A stretch of 64,000 bases of DNA from Rhyacophila brunnea (GCA_022495005.1 JAGYXB010001798.1:310001-374000), one strand, 5' to 3'. Shown: positions 1 through 11,447, counted from the stretch's first letter. Notes: generated by a model not told the origin, from the sequence alone. A program made the numbers and translations.

Positions 1-95
1 GCTTATTCGATGATTACACTGGGCGACTTTACAATCAGATTGTAAATTCGCCAATAAACAGCTCGTGAAAAAGCTCAATGTAATTGAGGCTTTAA
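1..95 (+). repeat. Right-end fragment of the TTA-target TIR element
   Basis: These bases match the right end of the element at 61082-61482: both contain a pyrimidine-rich stretch, an AGATTGTAAATTCGCCAA word and an AGC-rich tail. The copy is cut by the window edge and is visibly more diverged than the 61-kb copy. Non-coding. Confidence 0.6.
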
Positions 96-144
96 TGACA
101 TAATTTTAGATAATATTTTATTGAAAAAAGAATATTCTTTGACT

Positions 145-285
145 ATTCTTATCCGTTTAATTGAATTAACACTATCTGCAATTTGTTGTCCTAGTTAAAT
201 GAAAACAAATACGTATGACTGACAAAGTTTAGTGTGCATTATTATGTCGGATCTTAACAGCCTACCTTCACCCTTCGCCAATATG
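145..285 (-). repeat. Fragment of dispersed repeat R-A
   Basis: R-A is recognised by the shared words AAATACGTATGACTGACAAA and TTAACAGCCTACCT, followed by a CACCCTTCGCCA end. The same order of words recurs near 27420-27510, 39216-39296 and 41161-41246, and inverted at 26585-26640, 40733-40790 and 55904-55990. The end resembles the hAT-type terminus CAGTGGCGAAGGGTG, but no clean 8-bp duplication was found for any copy. Confidence 0.6.
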
Positions 286-840
286 TTATACCCACTTATT
301 TCTACGAACAAGAATAAGATTTTGTGTTGTTTTGTTACAAAGTTTGTAGACAATCTAAATAGAACATAATTTCATATTAATTATTGAGAGTTTTGTATCA
401 TTTCATATGATTTGGGTTTAGTATTCCAGGATTTGCCTTCCGACACCATCAATGTCTGTGGATACTGGATATTGTATGATATTACCAATTAAATTGTTGG
501 ACATTATGAATATTATTAGTAAGTTTAACGCAGTGACATCTCGTGATGGTAGGTAAACCATGCATAGCTTATAAGCAGCAGATAAAATGAGGAAAAAGAG
601 CTACTTACAATTTTTACAGCGTATTTCGTCTGTTTTTGTACCGGATGTCTAAAGACTTATTGCATGTGACGTCTAAGGTAATTATGTAAGTATATAAGGT
701 AAGTATATAAATTAATATGGTACACTAATATTTTTCAACGATTATCAGCGCTCCGGTTCATAAACTTTTCTATTTCGAGTGCTGGTATCGTACACGCGGG
801 CAAAGTCATTGGCCAGTAAAGAATATAATCAATTAAACTA
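286..840. other. AT-rich stretch without a recognised gene
   Basis: No coding frame of note. The word CAGTGACATCTCGTG at 531-545 resembles the terminus of the hAT-1 family described at 19268, but no partner end was found, so it may be a decayed end. Confidence 0.4.
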
Positions 841-1090
841 ATTGGTTGCGCGTTTTAGCAGTGGACTATAATCTGAAGGTGATGCTGGTGGTTGGTGGAT
901 AACGGATCTAGGGGGGGGTTTACACAGGATGCCAGACACTGACCTTTAAGTTGAGGGGGCTGGCACGCGCTGGAGCCGCTTTGGTGTTCACGCACTCACG
1001 CACTGCTAAACGGACGACACACTTTTGATGAATGATATATGAGGTTGATGAATGATGATGAAAAGTTCAGGATGGATGATACAGACGCGA
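841..1090 (+). repeat. LINE-tail-like sequence and GATGA-rich simple repeat
   Basis: The word AGCAGTGGACTATAATCTGA near 858 resembles the 3' tails of RTE-type LINEs of Lepidoptera (AGCAGTGGAC... then GATGATG runs; from general knowledge). A GATGAATGATGATGA-rich simple repeat follows at about 1022-1080. No coding sequence is attached, so the assignment is tentative. Confidence 0.35.
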
Positions 1091-1167
1091 CGTTCACTCA
1101 AACCGTAACAGGTTTAGTGCGAGAAAGGTTGAACAGATACGTTTTGAGTCACTTGGTAGTTAACGAC

Positions 1168-1372
1168 GATCGACCGTGATGAAAGCTAAGACCATTAGAG
1201 TCTGGTTTCTATAAACTGCGTGCCGGTTCCCCGCTTCAGCATCCATCTCGTTCTCTCCCATTGAAAACATGCAACAGTTGAACGCGATGGCACAATGTTT
1301 TCCGTGTGACGTGCACGCAAACTTATAGAATACAGACTCTTCTAACGGTCTTAGCTTTCATCACAGTCGATC
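1168..1372. mobile_element. Short fold-back element, about 60-bp TIRs
   Basis: The left end (GATCGACCGTGATGAAAGCT, 1168) is the inverse of the right end (reverse complement GATCGACTGTGATGAAAGCT, ending 1372). The match continues through TAAGACC and the GAGTCTG word, with small indels. It is non-coding and no target duplication was resolved, so the superfamily is unknown. Confidence 0.7.
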
Positions 1373-1462
1373 AAGACCCGTGAGTGGTGGTCTTGTCACA
1401 ATAATTAGGGATTTGAGGTTGGTGGAAAGAAAGGATGGATGCGAATATAAATGGCCCAACCA

Positions 1463-1985
1463 CTAATGTATAAGTCTTCTTCTTCTTCTTGGTCGTGCAC
1501 TCATGGCTGAGGATCGTGACCACATTGTGACCATATTAAATTTCGCCATCCTTTGAGCGACCAAGACTTTCCATCCTTCTCGATCTTCCGCTTCTCTCAG
1601 GGCAGAATGTATGGTGCCCCCAGTCAGCTCTTTCACTTGGTCGCTCCATCGCGCAGACGCTCTTCCTCTGCTTCGCCTTCCCTGGAGGCTACCCAAAACT
1701 ACTTGTCCGGTCCGCGCCTGACAATATGTCCAAAAAACTGCAGAATTCTTCTCAGACATATCGTCGAGAGCCGTTCCTTTATATTCAATCTCTGGATGAT
1801 TGACTGGTTCGTCCTGTGCTCCGTCCAAGAAATGCGAAGCATTCGGCGCCAACACCACGTCTCAAAGGCATCAATTGACTTCCGTTCTCTTGCCTTCAGG
1901 GTCCACGACTCGACTCCGTATAGAAATATCGAGAACACTAATGTTTGCACAAGCATCATTTTTGTGGCAATCGAAATTCCCCGAT
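1463..1985 (-). pseudogene. RTE-like LINE fragment, reverse transcriptase C-terminus (broken)
   Basis: Two minus-strand frames together give the end of a non-LTR retrotransposon polyprotein. The frame at 1699-1959 carries FSIFLYGVESWTLKARERK, DAFETWCWRRMLRISW, then RLSTICLRRILQFFGHI. The frame at 1463-1720 continues with GRRSRGRASARWSDQVKEL and ends in an Arg-rich tail. The RT C-terminal FLYGVESW and RWSDQ words are typical of RTE-type LINEs in insects (family knowledge). The copy is 5' truncated and has a frameshift near 1700, so it is dead. A second copy, heavily interrupted, lies at 16321-20560. Confidence 0.85.
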
Positions 1986-2541
1986 CCTATAATAACTATC
2001 TATACCTAACGATCCGATGTATAAGTATATAAGTATAAATATAATAATATTAATTTCATATTCAAAGTAACATATTATTCAGTTGTGTATTGAATTATCT
2101 ATAACTAATTTCGTTTACTGGAATTTCCTCCAGGGGTGAAAAATTTCATTATAACGTATTCGTGTTAACCGTCCAAAAACACTAGTTTCTTACATGTCAC
2201 CCTCGTTATATAAATTATGTAACAATTAGAAAGACGATCCTCACTAGTAAACCTCGTTTGTTAGCTAATAAAGTCATCAAATAGTAAGGGTGCGCGGTAA
2301 ACTGTGAAAATTCGTCATGACAAATGTGTTCAGAGGGAAAACCGTGTAGCTCACCCCTATTTTTAACCCCAAAACAAAAAGCTCTCGAAGAATCCGACAA
2401 AATATGTAAATACATTTTATTGATTCCGGGTCACAACATTGTTACTTCGTGGTCGAAAATTTGTACGTATGCAATCGCGTATCACAGTTCACTGTGTTAT
2501 CACCAATGCTACTAAAAAGCCATCTTTAGTTTCATATAATA
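1986..2541. other. No gene seen; right part belongs to repeat R3
   Basis: AT-rich. From about 2430 the sequence starts repeat R3 (words TTTGTACGTATGCA and ACCAATGCTACTAAAA), shared with 42460-43880, 44490-45140 and 63580-64000. Small open frames here are not conserved in the other copies. Confidence 0.45.
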
Positions 2542-2824
2542 TGTAGCATCAGTGGTGCACCCAGGGGGGGGGGGATCAAGGAGCCCTGGCACCCCCCAAA
2601 CATGAAAATTATCAGAATGATTTGAAATTGAAAGGCAATAAACTGTACCTTGGGCTTAGACAAATAAAAACACGGCAAAAAAATGATTTGTAATTATTCT
2701 CCAGCACCTTTTTTAGAAAAATTTTGAAACACTGATGTCGGGTTTTTTTAGAAACCCAATCCCTAATAGAACTGTTAAAAAATTCTCGGTGTTCACCCGT
2801 CCCGTATTCCGGAGTAGTGTAGGT

Positions 2825-3437
2825 CATGGCTGGTTAGGGCTGACAGGGCTCTAGCCTCGGGGCTCGGGCTGTGGGGGGCCCGGCGTGTCGGGTTGACCAG
2901 ATAAGTGAGATAAATACACATCATAAATTAGCTTTAATAGTAAAAAAAGTCACCGGCGACGCTATTATACTTCATAGCCATAACCATATTAAATTTTATA
3001 ATTTTGCAATATCCCCCGACCATGTCCGATCCTGATAGGATCATATGGGGCCTCCACAGAGTGGAGGTTTGTATTGACAGATTTTGTTTTTTACGAGAAA
3101 TGGATGTCAGCCACTTGCTCAACCTATTAGGTCCATACCCTGACACACACAAATTGAAAAACAATTTTCGTACTTGCCAGACCCAGGATTCAAACCTGGG
3201 ACCCACGGCTTTGTAGTCCAACGCTTATGCCGCGCATACTCGACAGCTCCATTATTAAAGTAGATGTATTAAAAATCGCCAATAATTCACTGTATAAGTA
3301 GATACCTACCCTTAATTTGAACTAAAACACAATTTGAAAAACGTTAATGTAGTGTTTCACACTGCCTTTAATCTTAGCGGTAGGTAGGGGGCCCGCCAAA
3401 TATCTCGCACGCTCAACGGTTACATGCCTCCAATTTT
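2825..3437 (+). mobile_element. Decayed hAT-4 copy nested in hAT-3
   Basis: Shares GCTGACAGGGCTCTAGCC, GACCAGATAAGTGAGATAAA and the CACTGCCTTTA...GGGCCGCCAAA segments with the better copies at 11479 and 51191. The left end CATGGCTGG is worn, and the right boundary is approximate. It is interrupted by the SINE at 3018-3240. Confidence 0.7.
3018..3240 (-). repeat. SINE-A copy (tRNA-derived)
   Basis: On the minus strand this reads: a tRNA-like head with a B-box (GGTTTGAATCCTGG), CTGGCAAGTACG, a TAATAGGTTGAGCAAGTGGC body, a TGGAGGCCCCATATGATCC hairpin-like tail and GGATCGGACATGG. The same order recurs at 11448, 15083, 29283, 37735, 42503, 44589 and 53905. The A-box region is damaged here. Confidence 0.9.
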
Positions 3438-3564
3438 TTTAAAAAACTAGGAGAAAATATTTAAAAATAATTATATGAAGAAGAAAAAGAGCCTATGGGA
3501 CTAATTTATATTCTCCTTGCCCCCCCCCCCAATTTTAAATCCTGAGTGCACCACTGTGTAGCAT

Positions 3565-3885
3565 AATATATTATGTCATTGTAAAGTGTATGCACCGTTT
3601 ATGTAGACACAAGAAACGAAATATAAAATGTAGGCTTGAAATAAATAATTCATCAAGTTAGTTAAATATAAGCGTCTCAGGAAGATTGTACTTATGCAGT
3701 TGACCGTATTACAGTTCACTGTTAGATGTTGTGTCAGATATATATGCCCATGTACCTAGTATTAAAATAAAATTCACGTCAAAATAAGCACGTAATAAAA
3801 ACCACCAGAATACAAGTGAAAGATAGAAGAAAATAGTTAGGTAAGCAAATTAGAAATACAATCATAAACAAGAAAAGACTTAATT
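3565..3885 (+). repeat. Repeat R3 continues
   Basis: The sequence right of hAT-3 continues R3: ATAATATATTATG, GTATGCACCG, then GTACTTATGCAGTTGACCGTA and CACCAGAATACAAGTGAAAG. The same order is seen at 43100-43300 and 63585-63800. Non-coding. Confidence 0.65.
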
Positions 3886-4085
3886 ATTATGCACAGTGGT
3901 TAGTGGACATGGATGCGATTCCCGAGGGGCGCAGGTTCGAATCCTTCTGGGTGTCATATTTTTTCAAAAAGTTTTTTTCTGGTGGTTAGATATTAATTCT
4001 CAGAAGTATTTTCAAATTATGTTTGTTCAATAATATAATGTCACATTCTTATATTGTGAATTATTCGTTGAATATTTAAAAAAAT
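3886..4085 (+). repeat. SINE-B copy (tRNA-derived)
   Basis: A tRNA-like head with the B-box CAGGTTCGAATCC is followed by TTTTTTCAAAAAG, a TTCTCAGAAGT segment, and the conserved 3' end GAATTATTCGTTGAAT. Copies: 30955, 38020 (minus), 61060 and 61790. A separate family from SINE-A by body and tail. Confidence 0.8.
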
Positions 4086-4807
4086 ATTTTATTATACTAT
4101 AATGATAGTTCAAAAAAGAACAGCGTTCGAAATGGAAAATTTTACGAACCGGAACGCTCGATAATTTTCAGAAAATATTATATATAATTTATGGCGATAA
4201 ACAACTTATTACCTCTGTTAGCAGATTGATTGGCGATATTATAAACTGCACCGCAATTACAAATTCTTTAATATGCATTTCCGAAGTGTCAAATTATAGT
4301 ATAATAAGTAATTTCCGCGACATTTATATTTCATACAATAGTCAGCTATTCGTATGTCCATTGACGCAAATGACAGTAAGTAACTGACTCGATTAATATA
4401 GTTATTTCCTAAATTATAATGGATAGATATTATTTTGATTGTATAAATAGCGAATAATAATTCATCGGACATGTCACTCGAATCTAAGTACCTGGTCCGT
4501 TACTATCTCAGTTTATGTACTGTCAGTTTATTTATATTATTGTACTGATTGTACCCTTGTACTTATAAAATAAAAAAGCCATTTTATTTCTTACAAACAA
4601 AAAAAGTAAATGACTATATCTAATGTATATATAACTAATGATTATATCTATTATGTACATATATATACCTATCTATCTATGATTGTATTATCTACTTATT
4701 ATCTAGTTTATATAATATTAATTATTGTTATTTTTAAGATAGATATAATAAGAATAAGATAAGAATAAGAAATCCCACTTTAGCGTTTGTTCTATTGTAG
4801 GTTAATA
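4086..4807. other. AT-rich stretch with simple sequence
   Basis: No gene seen. Degenerate TATC/TATA-type simple sequence fills about 4600-4700, and AGAATAAGATA repeats lie at 4740-4775. Confidence 0.5.
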
Positions 4808-5210
4808 TTATGTAAAGCTTGGTTGGTGTGGTGGGATAGATGCAAGGTTTGTTAGCGTGGTTGTATTTTTCTTTGGAGGGTTATGGTCGTGATCTTCCTC
4901 GGTGATCAGCCGTATTGGAAGATGGTTTTTGTTTCTTGTTATAATATGTTCATGTATGAGATCTTCGTGGGAGGGGTGGGTTGGTTGCTTTGTGTTCTTG
5001 TCTTTATTGACTTGGTTGTTTCTTATAATGTTGGTATTTTCGTTGACTAAGAAGTTCAGCATACCCGGTTTCGGGGCCCCTTCAGATAGGCTATTTGATT
5101 TTCGAAACGATGTCTGTGGTTGGAGCGTTTTGTTCTTTTTGTTATTTTTGGTGGCTTGAATGTTTCTATCGTTTTGTGGAAGGGGGTTATTTTCAGGTGA
5201 TTCACACATT
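4808..5210 (-). CDS. Candidate orphan terminal exon, unknown product
   Basis: A minus-strand frame runs open to a TAA at 4808. The open frame extends upstream to 5347, but its hydrophobic beginning reads like intron: just upstream of 5210 is a pyrimidine-rich tract ending TTTTTTCTAG, a good splice acceptor, right before an ATG (5209-5207). The implied piece is about 133 residues, hydrophilic, rich in Asn, Thr, Pro, Lys and His (for example GAPKPGMLNFLVNENTN), with no recognised domain, signal peptide or cysteine pattern. Local base composition is richer in G and C than the flanks. No upstream exon and no AATAAA were identified. It could be the last exon of a fast-evolving host gene, a gag-like LINE ORF1 scrap, or chance. 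Confidence 0.3.
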
Positions 5211-7850
5211 CTAGAAAAAAGAAAAGAATTACAATAGCAAATGATCATAGAGAAAGAGAAAGGCAATACAGTCAGAATAAAATATGATAAACTGATCATA
5301 GTAAAACCTAACAATAAAAGAACACTCCCTACATCACCTTTGTACATCTAACCATAAATAAACTCTCACTCCTCCATCATCATGAAAAACCATGATTGTC
5401 TTTCATCTACAAGACCATCGACCCTCACATCGACGACTCCTACCTCCCTATAAAAATATATATGTCAGATTTTCGTTGTATAACCTACATATCTCAAGCA
5501 GTCAAATTCATTTTTTTTTTACGAGAAAGGGATTTCATGAACCTGGACTGCGCTCCGGTCCATTTCAAGTCCTGGAACAGTGTAGATTTATCTATGTATT
5601 TTTTCAATTGTATTATAAATATCTATGTCTGGGTTTAAGGTTTAAGAGACCGAAATAATAATCCAAAGATCCTCAAAAGTAAATTGTTGTCTTTTGTTTG
5701 ATCTCTTATTTTCCGATCCGTTTTGTTGTCTGCAAGTCGAAGATAAATAATTGTGCGGGTTCGGAAGTCAGTCCGGATTCAACCCGACGAGCCTTCCTGC
5801 CCTAAACGTTAACAACTCGACATAAACACAACTTAGTTTATAACAGGGCTGCCTCATTTAATATCGCTGTTTATCATAAAAATCGTACGGGTTTGAGCCT
5901 TCTCTAACCCGAAATCACTCCCCCCTCCCCTTGTGTGCTCGCCTGGTGCCACCAAGAATACCAGCATACTTACGTTGGAATCCGATTGGCTTAAAGAATA
6001 GGTAACACCATCAGAATCAAGTAGGTAGGTGACGTCTGGAGCCAGAAAACTACTTGTCTTAGTATATACAGAAGAAGCCTCGTAAACATGTGGAATAAAT
6101 TTCCACTTGCACCAAAGAATTTTGACTCTAGACAGAAAAATTATTAGTCTTCAACGCATACTGTATCCTAAATTTTGAAGGCAGTTTGATTTTCGAATCC
6201 AACGATTGTGCGTGTGGATGTATTGATAACATTTTTTTTATTCTATTGGCAGCTCCAAAAATAAAATGGCAGCTCATTTTCTGGTTTTGTATACATGACA
6301 TACGTATGCCTTTATCAGATGTTTTACGTGATTATTAATGCTATGCTTAATGTATTGTTTTTAGCTGCCTGTATAATAATATTATTATTTACAATTATTG
6401 GCTTTTCACAGATATTGATAGCTATATTTTATATTTAAATATCTGCTTTCATACGGAAATATAGAAATTGAAGTCTAATTTAATTATACACTATCCAATC
6501 CTATGAATTTATATATATTCAAGGTTTCACCTTCACATTGAATTACGTACCTGTGAGATTAATTAATCGGTGCATGTCATAGTGTGAAGTTCTCCTCAAA
6601 TGAACCTGCAATGTAAAGTCACTTGTGGCTAACTTAATAAGTAGACCAAATGACTTTTTTGCTTTAATTACAAATGACATATAAATACATATACAGTTAA
6701 ATCCCATTAATTAAAAGAAGGTTTTATTTCAGCATCTTAGACTGGCACAAACATTTTTATAGCCAGTATGGTAGACAAATTCTATTTTTAATTTAATTTA
6801 ATAAAACGTATTTTTTATCTGAACGTCTCTTGATCTTGAAACACTTCTTAAGTACTATTTTTCTTCTTAGAGCTTCTAAACTTAGTAAAGCTCCTTCGGG
6901 AGTATTATTATAATTTTTAAAGCACAATTTTTTATAGTACTTACTTATTCCACTTTTATTTAATTTTATTTATTTACCGGTTTCATCCACCTCAAAGGGA
7001 CATTTTCAACTAATGAATATTCAACACACAGGCATTTATACTAATAAATTGAAAAATTGCCAAAACAATCAACCAATACATTGAAGTATAAATAATTTGC
7101 ATATTTAATAATACCTCATTAAAAGTACACTTTAGTTTAGGACACACAACTTAGATATGAGAGCCAGCTAAAACTAAATATTCATAATTATTATTAACAT
7201 AAAACAAAAATATAAAGCAATAAACGCTAAAATTACTTAATAACACATTTAATAAGTCACAAAACAAATAATTTTGATTAATTCACTTTTATTAACATAA
7301 TACATTTTATTGATATTCGTTTATAAAATTTTACAATTTAATAATACATTACCACTTGGTGGCAGTATTAAATCTAACAAAATCATGAGTCAAAAGTTAA
7401 TAAATAATGCACAATCTATGAAGTTATGTTAAATAAATAAGACAATCCCCATTATTATATAGGATACATACAGTAACGGAGAGGACACACAATTCAATAG
7501 ATCATTCAACAATTATTTAGAATTAGGCATAAATTTATACCTATTAATCTTCGGATTTCTTGTTTATCCAACATTTTAGATTTCCCATTCAAATGTAGGG
7601 CTTGAAAAAATTGAATGATGTTAAAAGAATGATTATTTAAATATACTTAAATGATTAAAAGAAGAAGACACCATCTTTAGCAAATAAAAGCTAAATACTG
7701 GAATAAGTATGATAAAAAATTGCGTTTTATTAAAATAAAATAATAAAATAAAAGAAATTCACAAATGTTATTATTTACATTAAAGCAACTACTAAAGATG
7801 TCAAAAATGGTAGCTATAAAATATAGATTATAATTGTTTAAAATAATATT
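5211..7850. other. Long stretch without a recognised gene
   Basis: Strongly AT-rich, especially 6200-7850. Short open frames near 5392-5658 have no recognisable content. A patch of more balanced composition at 5700-5990 has no coding frame. No TIR pair or known repeat was recognised. Confidence 0.45.
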
Positions 7851-8040
7851 TTCCCATGGCCATCAACCCTTACAGCGGCTTATCCATGCGTTTCTCATTT
7901 AATTGCATCCGTCTCGATTATGGCAACCCCAGAATTATATTGTTGTACACTCGTAATGATGCTCAGTGACGCAACGCCAAATCGTCCCTAGCGGCGAATA
8001 GACGAATCAATGTCTGCGATCGGTCGGTAATGCAGATGTC
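7851..8040. other. GC-richer island, function unknown
   Basis: Within very AT-rich surroundings this block has balanced composition and CpG words (for example CGTCCCTAGCGGCGAATAG and GCGATCGGTCGG). No frame, tRNA fold or element terminus was recognised. It may be a regulatory region or decayed insert; see findings. Confidence 0.3.
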
Positions 8041-8989
8041 TACAATATATTATATACCGATATTTCCATTTACGGGAAAATTTCTGACGTTTATAATAGT
8101 ATAGGTATAAGGGAAAATGTTTATCATCTTACTAAATAATAGTAAGACGTTCTACTTTGTAAATCTAATGTTCCGTTTTAATTATTTGCTCGGTAGAATA
8201 TTTGCGCAACGCCTGATACTAGAAAAAAAATCTACAATTTCAATTTATCAACATAAAATACAATGCAGTAGAAACCTAATAGTAACACTAAAAATAAAAT
8301 TTCATTTAAAAATTACTAACCGACATTGTGCTTTATAAATACTTACATGATGCACGTAGCTGTGTGATGCGCGGCAACGTTGTTCTCTTTTTATCATTAC
8401 AAACAGGTAGGTAAGTGGGTTACCTTCTGGGTAAGGCTGTAACAAGCTACTCGTACCTTCACCAGTGAGGTATCACACTCGGATTAACTGTTTGTCACAT
8501 AAACGAAATACGTATTCAATATTAGAATATTTGAAGAAATTCAGCGGACTTTGTATTTCTCGCGTTTTATGGTCTGACCGTTTTTAATAAAAACACCACA
8601 ATTGGTCAATGCCTTGGTCAATTGTGACTAGCTCTCTTATTAATCTATTTTGCGGATACAACATACCACGAGGCTTAATTATTACAATAGTGTAGTAGCA
8701 GCAGTGAAACTATGACAAAACAAACATAGACCTCTCCATACCAATCCGCCCCACACCACACTCGGTTTTTATCGAGCATATTACGAGGCGCTACGTTTGT
8801 GTGAAGCATCAGCAGTTTTTTTACGCCTAGGAATATCTCAAGAACAGGTACCGATGTACTGAGGTCGCAACGCACTAAAGTGTGATTTGACTGATTTTCT
8901 AAAAAAAATGCCCACGGGAGAGAGGTCCACGCTGAACTAACGAAAATAATGATTCTATTAATAAATATTATTACGTATACAAAGATGAA
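8041..8989. other. No gene seen
   Basis: AT-rich. Open frames at 8117-8338 and 8675-9040 are low-complexity or overlap the hAT-2 element and have no recognised domain. Confidence 0.4.
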
Positions 8990-8997
8990 GCTGAAAC

Positions 8998-9472
8998 CAG
9001 AGCGTTGGAGCAGACCCTTTTTTGAGTTGCTCCGCTCCATCTCAGCTCCGGGACCTAATACTTGCTCCGGCTCCGCTTCAGGGTCTGCTCCGCTCCGGGT
9101 AAAAAGTTTTAATAAGTATTGTATGTATACAAATGTTAAAAAAATAAAAAATAAGTAGTTTTAAAATAATCGTCATTTTCATTATATATTCTATTAAACA
9201 AATTTCCTGCAGCAAATTGTCTCTCATTATTTGCCTCTTCTCTCAAAAAAGTGAGGTTATTTATCACTCCTCGGCATTGTTGCCAAATTTCAAATAATTC
9301 CAGTATTGCAAAGTGTCGAAATATACTATTTTCATTGGATTTTAGGACGAAAATTTAATAATAAAAAAAAACATCCGGAGCAGTGGAGCACTACAAATTT
9401 TCCGTGCTCCAGGTTAAATCTCATTGCTCCAGTGCTCCGTGGTCCTGATCCGAGCTCCGCTCCAACGCTCTG
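8998..9472. mobile_element. hAT-2, nonautonomous hAT-type element, 8-bp TSD
   Basis: Terminal repeats CAGAGCGTTGGAGC and its exact inverse are flanked by a perfect 8-bp duplication GCTGAAAC (8990-8997 and 9473-9480). The element is 475 bp and non-coding. Both subterminal regions are loaded with GCTCC words (about a dozen on the top strand), which could be transposase-binding sites by analogy with subterminal motifs of hAT elements. Confidence 0.93.
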
Positions 9473-9652
9473 GCTGAAACAATACGGAAATACAAAAATT
9501 AAGTGAAAAGATCTTCGCGTCCGTAATAATATAATGCCGCATTTTTTTGCCAAACGTATTGGACAACGAGAATCGCACACTGATATGACATATTATATGA
9601 CATAAATGCACATGATAAATAAATGATAATGGTAACATCTCTCTATATAATC

Positions 9653-10363
9653 GTCGACCCAAAAGTAAAAGGGCACATGTGCAATTTTGACGGTTTTGAG
9701 TTATGAATACAGTTTTCTTCGTAATTTTTTTTCTACATTATGGGAAAAACGGCATTTGTGAAGCAAAACCCATGAATTCACAATTGAGCAAAGAAAATAA
9801 AGGTTACTTGTGTATTTGTAAACTGATCTTAATTTAATGTATAGGAAAAAGGTAACATGTACACGATTTTAGGAACTATGTGCAATGTTTACAAAAATAA
9901 TATAGGAAAAGGGTAACAAGTGTAATTATCTAAAAGTGAGTAAGGGCCTTTGTACAAAAAAAATAATTTCGTTGCAGAAAAAAAGCACTTGTGAAATTTG
10001 TGAAAAATTTAAAAACATGTTGGCAGCGGACAAAGAGGCCCATATAAATAGTTTGGAAGATCACAATAAGCGTAAAGTGGACGCTCGCAAATCAAAAGAT
10101 GAAGATAAAGCTATTCATAAATGCATATAGGAAAAAGGTAACATGTGACTTAAAACCTCTTAAAAATCAAAAATTGAAAAATTGTAAAAAAAAAAAAATT
10201 CTGCATTTCAATTTTGAGTAATTAGGTCACATGTGTTCCAAATTTAATTAAAAAATATTAAGTAATAACCTCTCCACAATTTTTTTTCACTCCAAAAACA
10301 CTTAAAATGCGTTTTTCTCAAAACCCAATTTATGCACAAGTACCCTTTTGCTTTTGGGGCGAC
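9653..10363. mobile_element. TIR element with repeated GGTAACA motif and ORF remnant
   Basis: Left end GTCGACCCAAAAGTAAAAGG and right end (reverse complement GTCGCCCCAAAAGCAAAAGG) form TIRs of about 30 bp with four mismatches. Inside, the motif TATAGGAAAA(A/G)GGTAACA occurs three times (9840, 9901, 10126). A short coding remnant lies at 9936-10130. No clear target duplication was found, so the superfamily is not assigned. Confidence 0.7.
9936..10130 (+). pseudogene. ORF remnant with CxxC segment inside the TIR element
   Basis: The open frame contains KKSTCEICEKFKNML, then an Asp/Glu/Lys/His-rich helix-like stretch with EDHNKRKVDARKSKDEDKA, and ends at a TAG that lies inside one of the GGTAACA motifs. 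A TTGCAG acceptor-like site precedes the Lys-rich start (about 9977), so this may be an internal exon. Similar CxxC plus charged-helix segments occur in uncharacterised transposon-derived insect proteins (recollection only). Too short to be functional here; no DDE residues are seen. Confidence 0.4.
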
Positions 10364-11447
10364 TATATTTTATTTAGTGTCCTACGTTGAAGAAGGTTTT
10401 TCTTATCAGTTCTACCCGTTATCAAAATAATTCGTCTTGAAATTATCTGGTCTGCATCCAATTGAGCCTCTCAATGACGATGATCGTCGATGGATGATAA
10501 TGCCGGGTTCGACGTAGCAGTGGGCGGGTCTCAGGTTGCGTATCCTGGCCCTGATTAGAGTGTCCATAACACCTTGGCGGGCGGATGCAGTCAGTAGGCG
10601 GAATATAATACTTGGCTTAACACTTGGATATCGATTATATCGGGGAGATAAGTGATATCGCTGAGCTAAACTGATTCAAAATATTAGACTATCTTGTACC
10701 AACATAGTTTTCTAAAGGATTCATTCACCTCAGAGTAATGATGTAATATAGATAGGGCCTATTTTTTCGGCAAAATGAAGCCGTATTTCTAGCGTATAAC
10801 GCACAGTAGACCAACGATTTTATTATTATCAACTTAACTATAAAAGTTATACCATTGTGTTGCTTCTCAGTACAACAGCCCAATTTAAACACAACATAGT
10901 GAACTATAATAATATGTTCTATTAAAATAACTACACATAATTACCACTAACATTATATTTAACACAACAACAATAAATTCAGCTCGCAGTTTTTAATGTA
11001 TGTAATAAGCCAAATCAATTTTTTCCGGCGACGTTATCAATTTTTTTAAATTCAGCTGTAGAAATTCTATCTTACTCTAACGCATAGAGCGGAGATATAA
11101 GCGTGCCGAATGCTTACTCACTTGCACTTATGGTTAGTTTTTGCTCAGGCCTTGGGTTCACAGATTTTTGGACGCCGCATACCGTATGTAAAACTAACTT
11201 ATTTTGCATGTCGGGATGTTTTGCAATTTCTGACTTACTTTATGGTCACTATATTAATGAGAAATGGATAAAATGAAAAATCAAGTCATGTAACTTTAGA
11301 ATTTCCTTATATTAATGATCCAAGCTTCATAATATGCATACGTCAGCACTAGTAGGATACATTGGTTGCACCTTCGGCAATATACTAGGTTCTGGAATCA
11401 ATCTCGTGAATGCAAATAGGTAGGTATATATATATATATTTTTTAAT
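10364..11447. other. No gene seen; contains one dispersed inverted repeat
   Basis: About 11066-11140 (TCTTACTCTAACGCATAGAG...) is the inverse of 31935-32005. The 10490-10600 part is GC-richer (GGCGGGCGGATGCAG) but has no open frame. Confidence 0.45.

Larger units (their letters stand above)
2550..3556. mobile_element. hAT-3, nonautonomous hAT-type element, 8-bp TSD
   Basis: Ends are CAGTGGTGCACCCAGG and its inverse (reverse complement CAGTGGTGCACTCAGG). It is flanked by a perfect 8-bp direct repeat TGTAGCAT (2542-2549 and 3557-3564), the hallmark of hAT insertion. It landed in repeat R3, whose sequence continues on both sides. Inside lies a decayed hAT-4 copy (2825-3437) that in turn contains a SINE (3018-3240), so three layers are visible. 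No transposase domain was recognised; the 71-residue minus frame at 2612-2827 is unassigned. Confidence 0.9.

Noticed and set aside
2549..3556. Long G and C runs (2567-2575, 3523-3532) as assembly errors
   Set aside because: They lie in both subterminal regions of hAT-3 with inverse sense and are part of its TIR neighbourhood, although run length may still be inexact.
5210..5347. N-terminal membrane segment of the 4808-5347 frame
   Set aside because: Better explained as intron: pyrimidine-rich, ending in TTTTTTCTAG directly before an ATG.
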